Assembly: GCA_003586115.2 (NCBI GenBank)
Contig: QVOM02000073.1
Location: forward strand, 26,300,186 to 26,364,185
DNA from: Salvator merianae
Taxonomy: Eukaryota > Chordata > Lepidosauria > Squamata > Teiidae
Reading direction: 5' to 3'
Length of the DNA stretch: 64,000 nt
Part shown: positions 1 through 9,212 of the stretch, piece after piece
How positions within the stretch are numbered: position 1 is the stretch's first letter
Layout: every line of letters begins with the position of its first letter
Translations under genes and position numbers: made by a program
Notes under the pieces: model-generated
What the model saw: only the letters and a program-made list of their open reading frames with translations
What the model was told of the DNA's origin: nothing
Databases searched by the model: none

Positions 1-1130
1 AAAATCCTCTAGTATGCATGTAAGTTAACAAAAACACTGCAGTGACCTTGTCCTCCCACTGAAAGGAAATCTGGAAGATTTTCATCACAGTGCTTGTGTT
101 CATGCTGCGCAGCCAGAGCTCCTGATGTGAAGAGATTATCCTGAAAGTCTGCTGAGTTAAGTATATGACTTGTACCTGGGTTTAGAGTTGTCTTTTATTA
201 GTTTTTTTCAGAAACTACTATTTGATCATTTCAGTCAGGTTGAGTAGTTATACAGAAGAACAATGATGAGAAAGGGCAGATCATAGTTTCTGGTTACTCG
301 TCCTCTGCCATTCATTGAGAATGACTGCTGAAGTAGCATCTAGTGTCCTCCATCCAAGCAATGGTGAATATGCATGATGAGCCAACTGTTCCAAAGTATA
401 ACCAAAGCTATAACAAGTAAGCAGCTCGTGCCCTTCACACTGGGCATTCATGGCCTCTTCTCATGCTTATTACATTTCTCTGTGACTATGAGATATGCAG
501 TCAAGCTGTCAGGTCAAAAGAAAAAGGAAATAAATGTCACTTATGTGCCATGCCAAAATGACTTTTGTTTATGTATTATGATAGCTGACATGTGCTGAAT
601 ATTGGAACAGGCATTAGAAAAGGATTTCTGTATTATGATCTTTTGGCTTGGCCAATGAGATTTTTTTTTTAAAAAAAAAATGTGTAGAAACACAGGAGCA
701 TTCTCTTTTTATCTCCTGTGTTACATGCTGGGCCAATTATATTGTCTAACTTCACTGCAGAGATAATGAGATAGCTTGCTGCAACCTGTTGTCATTATTC
801 TTTGCAGGAATAACTGTTTCACATTTCTGCATTTTGGCATTTTAAAAATGAAAGCTTAGATGAGAGTATGTATGGCATGTAATACTGAAATAACAAAGAC
901 ATGTTTAACGATGGACTGAAATTCCAACCACAATTAATCTGAACATATGTTTTAGATGAGATTGAATTAGAACCTTGTTAAAATTTGGAGGCAATATTTT
1001 TTCCTGCAAATTTCATAGAATGAGGATTGTTTCCTCCTACCTTGCCAAAAACTTATCTTTGCTCCATTTAAGGATCCCTCATGGTCCTTTTCAGGGCCTT
1101 ATCCATCTGCATATTATTGTGAACCTATGA
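1..1130. other. Unassigned non-coding stretch
   Basis: No recognisable gene or repeat. The longest open frames are short and lack any known motif. An A/T homopolymer junction (T run then A run) lies near 660-680. Confidence 0.5.
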
Positions 1131-1553
1131 GGGCTTTTCCATCTCTGATATGCTGTGTCCACGTGGGATGGAATGTAATCCAGATCAAGGGACTCTTGAT
1201 CTGGATTACCAGTAGACCTCGATATTGAAGTCTACTGGTGTACCAGCACAGCCTAGTCTAGAACATGGAGGAGTGCAGAAAGCATGCTTCCATGTTCTTG
1301 AATACTGGGGGATCCATTTTGATGGCATGCCAAAGCATGGTTCCAAGGCTAAGAACCTTTGTTCATAGCCCTTTCGGGGCCTTGGAGGCTAACCCTGAAG
1401 CTCATGTGAGGTTTGGGGACAAAGCAGGGGCTGACCTGAACCAGTGCCATCATGCAGAGGTGCTGTTCCAGACCATGCCATCTTGTGAACAAGCAGGCCT
1501 CTGTGGTCCAGACCCACTGGCCCAGAACAATGCATAGTAAATGTAGAAATGCC
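1131..1553. mobile_element. Hairpin-rich TIR element, family E copy 1
   Basis: Begins with GGGCTTTTCCATCTCT and ends with the inverted partner ATGTAGAAATGCC. Inside are two neighbouring hairpins, at 1175-1209 and 1210-1237. The order of internal blocks matches the element at 35204-35668, including the segment ending AGCAGGCCT..CCAGACC before the right end. There is no transposase. I found no exact target duplication. The 90-codon frame inside it (1265-1537) is not conserved coding sequence as far as I can tell. The PIF/Harbinger-like assignment rests on similarity of the ends to elements below that have 3-bp duplications. Confidence 0.5.
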
Positions 1554-1556
1554 TAA

Positions 1557-4150
1557 AGATGATGTATGGTGTGTCCTGGGATTTCAAGAATAAAGGCAAA
1601 TCCTGGTGAAAGGCAACTGAAAGTTGTTACTGGTTGCTCAACCAAAGCCCACAGAGACTACAGTATTTCTTTATCCCTAGGCCCTCTCCAAGCTTGTTAT
1701 GAGCCTGTTGCATGCATATAAAGATAGACCACATTCACTGGAGGTTTTATTCTTTTCATCATTTGTAGTATTCTGGTAAGCTGCTTAACTCACCCTCCCT
1801 GTTTTTGCTTCAGTTCTCTTCTCAGTCCCACACCTCATTCTTGGAGATTCCTTCTGCTGCCTTTTGTTTAAAGAAATTTCAAAATCAAAGTCTATTCCTT
1901 TCCAAATAGTTCCATGCAATAAAGCAGTAACTGGATTATCAATACACTGCCAGTGTGTTATTTTTAGTGTTAGTTATGCGCCAGCCCCAAACCACAAGGC
2001 CAAAGCAGAAAATCCCTGCTACTTTCAGACCACTGCAGCAAAATATTGAATTCCTAGATCATGAGTTGATGTAGCTCATCAGACATTTTTCTTGCAGGGA
2101 CACGGTGAGGAAAGGAGGTGCTAGAATGCCTTGGGGTAAATGTGGGAAAAAATGTGAGTGGTTGCCAAGGAACATGGCAGGTGGTGTTACAGGCTGTGCT
2201 CTGGGGAAAATGTTTGGGGGAAATTAGTGTCCCAGGCACTAAACCTTTTTAGGGATCAATTTTTCAGGGCTGGTTTTAATGACACAGAAAATGCAAATAA
2301 AGAGGAGGTAATCCTTGAAAAGAATGGTGCATCTCTATTAGGACCCAGCAAAAAGATTGAAATCCAAAGAAATAGCATTAAACAATGTAATTTCTTAGAA
2401 TCAGCTAGTTTCATAGGTAGCATAGGTAGTTTGGCATTTGGAAAAGGAAAAGAAAAAGGCTTGGCTCCAAACTTAAGGAAGGAGACCTATTTAGTGTGTG
2501 TAAAAGGGGGAGAAGGGGGGGGGGGGGGAGAAAGAGAGAGAGTCTGGAAGAAGCTAGCAGTGGAGACTAGAAAGGTTCCTAGCACTAAGGGGTAAATCTC
2601 ACCCATCTGCAGTCTTCTCCAGGCAGATCTTCACCATGCCAAACAGGAATTTTTTTTGGGAAAAAAATGCATAGGTCTCTTGCAGGCAAATGGGTTAAAA
2701 ATCAAAGATTGGGAAGTGAAGATGTTCCACAGCCCTCACTCCTTTAGGAAAAAATAGCTCTTTTGCCAAGGGGCATGGAGAGAGATATAGAAATCCCTCA
2801 TCAAGTGAAATCAGCTAAAAAGGAAAATAAAGGAAACTGCAAGCAAGCAGTAGGATCAAGCAGCTCCTTAGAAAAATCTGTTCCCTCTCCATTTCAGGAG
2901 GGAGGTAAAAGCAGCTCTCAGCCAGGGAAAATGGGACTGAGATAGATGATCATTCTTCCCTATAATGTTTCTTCTGTCGTCTTCTTCTTCCTCTCTTCCT
3001 AATTCCTAATAGAAAAACCTGAACTTTTATATTATTTCTCCCAAGCAGAAAAAGGAACAAGCTTCTTTTTAGCTGGGCAAAGATGTGTGTTTGGTCACGT
3101 AGAGAGATAAACAGATAACTACACTGCTTGATGAGCTTAAATTGTGCTGTTTGCATTCTTAATAAGAAGTTCTCAAGATGTAGGCTTGAACAATAGGCCA
3201 GATACTTGCCCAATCTTTTTTGTTAACCATTAATGCGTAATTTCCTGAGCTTCTTCAAGAGCTGAAGGAAAAATATTGTTACTTTTGCAGACAGCTTTTT
3301 CTTGTTTAAAATGGATGCAGGCAGAGAAAAACCATGGGTAAATTCGGTCTCTCCAGGGTCCAGGATTGTAGGATTCTAGTCAGTTAAGTTTCCCTGTATT
3401 TGAAACCTTTCTGACTTATATTTCATGGGATCCATGTCCATTTGTATATAGTAAGAATGTTTGTGCTCCTGCTTCTGTATGGCAGGGCTAACGTTCAGGT
3501 GTTTGGTAACATCTGATGCCTACGGTGGGCAGCAATGGGTCTTGCTTGAGATGTGTGATCAGCACACCAAGCAGTGAGAATCCAAGCAATGCCAAAGGAA
3601 AGTGCATTCCACCACCACAAGTCTTCCCTCCTTCACTTGGGTTACAGAGCATGAGGTGTCCTTATTTGGTGAGGAGAAAGCAGTTGCCAGTATAAGTTGT
3701 GTTGCATTTTGGGAGCCAGGTACAGTGCCTTCACCAGGTACAGGGGCAAGGAAGGCGCCCTTCATAGCCAGAAGAAGCTCAAGCAAGGCTGGCAAGGACA
3801 GTGTGTAGGACCATGTGGGTGCTCTGTTTTCAATTCTCTTTCTCACACAAGAAAGAGGGAGTGCCTGCTGAGCTCGATGTGGCAGAAGGGTGTGGCAGTA
3901 TCATGGTAGCATTCGTTTTAAACCTTTAAAGTGCTTGTTTAGGTTAAAAACATTGCACTTAGCCCAGAAATTCCCCCCACACTATATTGCTCATTTATGG
4001 AACAGGTGAGAAGATAAACCACTTCCTTCAGCTGTTTGTTTCTGTTGGGTGTATGTGCAAATGTTAAAGTGTCCAAGTTATTGTTGGTTTACTGTTCTTG
4101 GATTAAATACAGTCCTTGGACCAAAGACAGTTAACCACTTTCCTCTAAAG
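1557..4150. other. Unassigned stretch with a G homopolymer
   Basis: A run of 14 G lies at 2515-2528. A 145-codon frame at 2158-2595 runs through low-complexity GA/GGGG sequence and shows no domain. I see nothing else identifiable. Confidence 0.45.
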
Positions 4151-4176
4151 AGATAAGGGATGTTTTCACACTTAAT

Positions 4177-4210
4177 ATCTTAGAATGGGATAATTATCCC
4201 ATTCTAAGAT
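4177..4210. repeat. Perfect 34-bp palindrome
   Basis: Two 17-bp arms with no spacer (left arm ATCTTAGAATGGGATAA). Most of the arm is repeated as the inner stem of the nested element at 4360-4468. Confidence 0.9.
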
Positions 4211-4359
4211 GGACTGGACCACACAGTGAGGGCACCATCTGCATTGCGGGGTCTAGTCCTGAATATCAACAGGGTACCAGCATTTGCACTGTGAATGCTA
4301 TTATCCTACTCCCAAAGTTTGCCATGACAGCAGCCAGAAAGCACCTAGCTGCTGTCATG

Positions 4360-4468
4360 GGGCCTTTCTGCACTTTCTACTTTAGAATGGGATTATTATA
4401 GACCAGCTGCTCCTGGTACAGCTGGACTATAATTATCCCATTCTAAGGTAGTAAGTGCAGAAAGACCC
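4360..4468. mobile_element. Nested 109-bp palindromic MITE with 3-bp TSD
   Basis: Left end GGGCCTTTCTGCAC and right-end reverse complement GGGTCTTTCTGCAC differ by one base. The inverted match continues for about 45 bp on each side, so nearly the whole element folds back. It is flanked by ATG at 4357-4359 and 4469-4471. A 3-bp duplication and GG-starting ends are hallmarks of PIF/Harbinger-type insertions. It has no coding capacity. Confidence 0.8.
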
Positions 4469-5155
4469 ATGGTGACCAGCAGCACAGTGGATTGCACAGG
4501 CACGATTGCATGATCACACAGGCACAGTCCTGGGGCACAGAGTGGTCACGCATTCACATCAGGAAGAAGACATGAAAGCACTTGACTGGGAGCAGGATAG
4601 CTGCTCCCGGTCAAGTTGTGGAACAGAATTTACTGTTCCACAACTAGCCATGACTGGAAGCAGTTTAGGCTGCTTCGAGTCACATGGGCCTCTGTGCAGT
4701 GCACTTAGCTAGTAAGTGTTCCAAAGTTGACTTTCCCTCCTTAATGTGAAAGTTGGATCTGTGCTTCAAGAGGCATAAGGATCCTCACCCTCCTTGCCAT
4801 AGTGGTCCTTTGCTAGAGTGGAAAGACATAATGGGCCTGTTCTCACTTAGCGAGTGGTACGTTTCAGGACACACACTAGAATGCAGGATCCGCACTTGCG
4901 AACAGCCCGAGCTGACCCGAAATCTACCAAAGCCCACCTGATGCTTACCTGAATCCAACCAGCTGTGATCAACTAATTTGTAGTCTCCAACCCGACCTGC
5001 ACGATCAGATGAGGATCAGGGAAGGTGCTTTCGCACCATTTCTGGGCTCAAAATGGCGGCAGGGTGGGTCTGGCGGGGCTGCGCAGGTGCAGTCTGCCAG
5101 TTTGCACCCTGGTTCGGACCTTGGGGTCTGGACCCTGGTGGCCTTTTCGGACACA

Positions 5156-5336
5156 GGTTTGAACACAAACCCTCTAGGTTCAAACACAGACCCTCTAGGT
5201 TCAAACACAGACCCTCTGGGCTCGAACACAGACCCTCTGGGCTCGAACACAGACCCTCTGGGCTCGAACACAGACCCTCTGGGCTCGAACACAGACCCTC
5301 TGGGCTCGAACACAGACCCTCTGGGCTCGAACACAG
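5156..5336. repeat. 21-bp minisatellite, about 8.6 copies
   Basis: Unit GGCTCGAACACAGACCCTCTG, with eight full copies and a 13-bp partial. The first three units carry substitutions, while the later ones are essentially identical, suggesting recent expansion from the right. Because 21 is divisible by three, the array gives open frames with seven-residue repeats on both strands. I regard these as artefacts. Confidence 0.92.
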
Positions 5337-5366
5337 TAACTGAACAAGTACACTCCCATTCGCACT

Positions 5367-5541
5367 GGGCCTTTCTGCACTTGGACTTATTCCAGATTAT
5401 ATCTCATAGAGACCTGCCATCTGCATGCTAGTGGAGATTATGTTAGGCCCTGGGGAAGACCTTTTATAGTGTGCACTAGCATGTGGATGGCAGGTCCCTA
5501 TTCCAGGATATAATCTGGAATAAGGTGAAGTGCAGAAAGCC
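5367..5541. mobile_element. Nested 175-bp MITE with 3-bp TSD
   Basis: Long inverted repeats (left start GGGCCTTTCTGCACTT, with an inner stem including ATTCCAGATTATAT), plus a second inner stem around 5410-5425 and 5470-5490. ACT flanks both sides (5364-5366 and 5542-5544). Removing the element restores a sequence that aligns with the uninterrupted paralogues near 60350-60390 and 21460-21490. Confidence 0.8.
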
Positions 5542-5675
5542 ACTGTGTCCAGTGCTGGTCAGCTTGCAGAACGTTCCAGTGCTGACAGGTGCGAAGACCT
5601 CTCTCCATACTCGAACCCTACCAGCCCAAACCATGCTAGTTATACTGTTATACTGTTGTAAGTGCAAACAGGCCC

Positions 5676-6715
5676 TATATTTCTCCATGCTAGCAGCTAG
5701 TCCATGACAGCAATGGGAAGAAAAGGTGTTCTTGACTGATTTTCTTCTCATTGCCAAGGACCAGAGAAAGCAGTTTGATCTAAACAGCAGTGGCAGCCAC
5801 CAAATAATAGGGAGGAAGAGGTATGTGTTCTTTCACTACTGCACCAGTTTTCATATCACAGGCAAAATATGATTAAAAAGATTAGGGAGGGAAGAGGGCT
5901 TAGGGAGCCTAATCCATTTTGAAGAAGCATTAGCAGCTATCATTAGTGGACAAACAAGCCTTTCCGTCACTCTACAGATATTGCCACTCTAGTCTTCTAA
6001 CTTCCACAGTCTGTGTTGCCATTCGATTGCTTAGTCACCATGGAAACCACACTAGCAAACTTGCATTTTCACATCTGGGTTGTGTTCCTTCAAAGGTGGG
6101 AGTGCTTGCAAGCAGCAGAGGGTGAGCTCCTAGGAGCTTGGGGAGATGGGATGGATTCTGCAACACCATGCTGCAGCACAACAGAACTATTGTCACAACT
6201 TCCTTTCCCTCCACTCAGTCTAATTTGATAATATAAAGCAGGCAAAATAGATCTACTAGCAGGAATTCTCAAAGAGGTGACAGAACATCTGCCTAGAATG
6301 TGTAAGCTGTGATAAATTAGAACAATTGGCTAAGTGGAGAGTGTAAATTAAAAGAAATGATACTTTTAAATAACTTCAAGGCTGCTGGTTGCACCAGTTT
6401 TCTCATTTTAAGTACAGTAGAGCCCTGTAGGAAAATGGTTTGTGTATATTTTTAGTCTTCTGAGGTTCTAGAATATTAATGAGCTACCCTCATAGAAAAG
6501 GATATCATATAGTTACGCACTTCCAGATTATTTTGGGTGGGATGCAGGAAGAAGGATACTATTTGAAGTTGGTTCCATTCTTAGACATCTTCCTTTGAAC
6601 ATTTTTGTGAAAGTATATCCCCCCCTCCTGCCCAGTATGTAGAAAAATTGATTTTTTCTGGTATATACAGTATGTCTTAAAATTAGTCTGAGTTCCATAT
6701 CATATGTAAAATCTA
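5676..6715. other. Unassigned stretch
   Basis: No recognised gene or repeat. Open frames up to 71 codons carry no identifiable motif. Confidence 0.4.
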
Positions 6716-6720
6716 CAAGA

Positions 6721-6817
<97 letters not shown>

Positions 6818-6821
6818 AGAG
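6716..6821 (+). repeat. (AG)n / (AAAG)n microsatellite
   Basis: About 45 bp of AG dinucleotides with interruptions, then AAAG tetranucleotides to 6818. Confidence 0.95.
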
Positions 6822-7179
6822 GATTAAAATAGGACAATGTTACAAAGGGGTGTGCGTGTGTGTATCAATAACAATAGTCTGTTTCTGCAACAGTAAAAGC
6901 TAGGAGAAAGGCACCTAGCAGCATCATATCCTGCCATCTATTTCATTAGTACTAAATGACTGTACAAGTCATGACCTTGGGGAAGAAGATATCATACTAT
7001 CAAACTTCTTGGGTGGCAGTGGCGCAGCGAGCCGCTTTGACACCCGGGGCTACTCGCTGTTTTGACGCCTGAGGCTAGGGGCGGGGTCAGCGACTGCGCA
7101 TGCGTGTGGGCGGGGCCAGTGACTGCACATGCGTGTGGGCGGGGCCAGCGAGCGCGCATGCCCTGCTCGTCACCCCGGC

Positions 7180-7800
7180 CAGCGGCGGCCTCGCTCGTTG
7201 CCCTGGCCCGCCCGGCGGGACTCGCGCTCCTCGCCCCGGCCCACCCGGCAGCGGCCACGCTCCTTGCCCCGGCCCTCCCGGCGGCGGCCTCGCTCCTCGC
7301 CCTGGCCCGCCCGGGGCCTCACCCCAACCCGCCCGGTGGGGATCACGCTCCAAGCCCCGGCCCGCCTGGCGGCGGCCTCGCTCCTTGCCCCGGCCCGCCC
7401 GGCAGCGGCCTCGCTCCGGCCCGCCCGGCGGCAGCCTCGCTCCGGCCCGCCCGGCAGCGGCTTCGCTCCTCGCCCCGACCCGCCCGGCGGGGATCGCGCT
7501 CCTCGCCCCGGCCCGCCCGGCGGCGGCCTCACTCCTCGCCCCGNNNNNNNNNNNNNNNNNNNNNNNNNNNNNNNNNNNNNNNNNNNNNNNNNNNNNNNNN
7601 NNNNNNNNNNNNNNNNNNNNNNNNNNNNNNNNNNNNNNNNNNNNNNNNNNNNNNNNNNNNNNNNNNNNNNNNNNNNNNNNNNNNNNNNNNNNNNNNNNNN
7701 NNNNNNNNNNNNNNNNNNNNNNNNNNNNNNNNNNNNNNNNNNNCGCTCCTCGCCCCGGCCCGCCCGGCGGCGGCCGCGCTCCTCGCCCAGGCCTGCCCGG
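7180..7800. repeat. GC-rich ~33-bp minisatellite spanning an assembly gap
   Basis: Degenerate repeats of a unit like CGCTCCTCGCCCCGGCCCG followed by CCCGGCGGCGGCCT, on both sides of the N run. Unit lengths vary, so the boundaries and copy number are uncertain, and the real array may be longer than shown. Confidence 0.8.
7544..7743. other. Assembly gap (200 N)
   Basis: Exactly 200 N, a typical placeholder length, so the true size is unknown. It lies inside the GC-rich array, a sequence type prone to sequencing drop-out. Confidence 0.99.
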
Positions 7801-8130
7801 TGGCAGCCTCGATGGCCCTACCTGCACGTATGCGCGCTTGCTGGCTCCGCCCACACGCACGCCGGCAGGCCGGGCGATGAGCCCAGCTGCCGCAGGCCAC
7901 CGCGGGCCGGGGCGACAAAGCGACGAGCACGTCCGTTGCCGGGCAGGCCAGGGCGACAAGTGTGGCCACCGCTGGGCGGGCCGCCCGGGGTGACGAGTGC
8001 GGGCGCCCGGGGCAGCGAGCAAGGGCGCCGGTGGGCGGGGCCTTGGCTCAATGGGCCGGACGCCCCGGAAAACGCGCCGCCTGGGGCGCTCCGCCCCCCC
8101 GCCCCCCCTCGCTACGCCAGTGTTGGGTGG

Positions 8131-8834
8131 AGCTGGACCATCGCTTTCCTGCTTGATTTGCAAGTTTCTGTATGTTTCAGATTGCTGCTGCTCTTGAATA
8201 ATTTTAAGAATCCTTTGCAAAACTGCAGCCTCACAGTTTTATAACTTCCTTATACCACCTGGTCCAGATTTTTCCCAAAGTTTATTTATCGCCTATAGTG
8301 GTGACTCACTACTTGCAGGATTGCCATTGAAGGGGCAATATCTAAGGGTTTGCTTTTTTGAGGAATTCACTTGGGAGGATAGCAGGGACAGGAGTTACCA
8401 TCTGTTTCTGTGTGGCTGAGTGCAGATGTATCATGCTATATCTATTCTATAATCACATTTTTAATTTATTCTACTTCCTTTTTTTTGTAAAAAATATGCC
8501 TTCTTTTAAAGCAAATATTGGACAGTGGGGCACAGTGCATCAATTGCTGTGGAGCTTTGAGGTCAGAATGTGCTTTTATTTTGCTCCTAGTAAAACACCT
8601 TTCTGGTAAGTCAAATAGTGACATTATTACATCTCTTCCAGGTGATACCAATAACCCCTGCAACTGTCAAAATTTCAACTGTTGTCCTTACTGTTGGAGA
8701 TATATCACAATTTCATAGTCTGTTTTTCACTCTGTTTTCCTGAATCTCTAAGTTTAACTCACGTACCTTTTTCTTTTAGAATACATACCGTGCTGCAATT
8801 GCTGATGCTGTATTATTTCTGTCTTTTATCCTTC
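8131..8834. other. Unassigned stretch
   Basis: No recognised gene or repeat between the hAT-type element and the next repeat. Confidence 0.4.
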
Positions 8835-9212
8835 TCAGGCTGCTGTCTGACATCGTAAATTTAATCCGTATCAGAAGAGTACAAGGACTAAATTCGTCTT
8901 CTGATCGTTCCCGTAGTTACAGTTTAACACAGACTCAATTTGTACTTGCTCGTTCCCACACTGATATTTCCCGTGCTTGGCACGGAGAAACAGTATGTTT
9001 TCTGCCTCCACCCATCGTCAAATTCTCCTCCCTGTGCAGTCAGTGATTGGCTGCAATCCCAACGTTCAAATCTTGATGTCACAGGGGCGGGAAAGTCAAG
9101 CTCTGCTCTCCTTATGTCCCCGCTGCTGGCTCAGAACATGGATTCACTTGGCAGCGTTACTAGTCATTCGCCATTTCTCCTTCTCCCCACTACAGCCTCT
9201 ATCTACACAAGC

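Larger units (their letters stand above)
4158..4712. mobile_element. Chain-of-hairpins TIR element, family I copy 1
   Basis: Non-coding element made of successive hairpins with different stems. There is a perfect 34-bp palindrome at 4177-4210, a hairpin at 4322-4360 (later split at its right edge by another insertion), and back-to-back hairpins at 4581-4615 and 4616-4643. The block CCATGGTGACCAGCAG at about 4467 recurs in inverted form in the element at 19976-20384, and related sequence is in 44026-44626. The outer limits are approximate. A smaller element sits inside at 4360-4468. Confidence 0.55.
4833..5675. mobile_element. TIR element, family B copy 1 (with nested MITE)
   Basis: Ends are GGGCCTGTTCTCACTT and, reverse-complemented, GGGCCTGTTTGCACTT. 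Blocks in the same order occur in two other copies, at 21089-21603 and 59998-60494: a CCTGATGCTTACCTGAA-like segment, a GATCAGATG segment, a GGGAGG-rich G block, and TGCTGGTCAGCTTGCAG near the right end. This copy is longer because it holds a 21-bp tandem array and a 175-bp nested MITE. Harbinger-like by its ends, with no clear target duplication. The long frames across it (140 codons + strand, 109 codons - strand) come from the 21-bp array. Confidence 0.7.
7017..8122. mobile_element. GC-rich hAT-type element, family A copy 1, with 8-bp TSD
   Basis: Starts CAGTGGCGCAGCGAG and ends CTCGCTACGCCAGTG, an inverted pair with two mismatches. TTGGGTGG occurs exactly at 7009-7016 and 8123-8130, an 8-bp target duplication as expected for hAT transposons. 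The interior is extremely GC-rich. It contains about 2.6 copies of a 29-bp unit (around 7079-7165), then a 33-bp-type array. No transposase motif is visible. Collagen-like open frames of 270-377 codons on both strands arise from the 33-bp array and the masked bases, and I do not call them genes. A second copy is at 59616-59961. Confidence 0.88.

Noticed and set aside
2158..2595. 145-codon frame as a possible gene
   Set aside because: Low-complexity sequence with a 14-G run, no domain and no start context of note.
5156..5336. Regular repeats considered as a CRISPR array
   Set aside because: Direct head-to-tail tandem units with no spacers, in a vertebrate genome.
5005..5431. 140- and 109-codon frames with seven-residue repeats (NTDPLGS / VFEPRGS)
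   Set aside because: They are produced by the 21-bp minisatellite in a MITE-like element. Paralogous copies without the array have no such frame.
7062..8244. Long Pro/Gly/Ala-rich open frames on both strands (up to 377 codons), collagen-like
   Set aside because: They are in several frames of a GC-rich array with a unit length divisible by three, run across 200 N, and lie in a non-coding hAT-type element.
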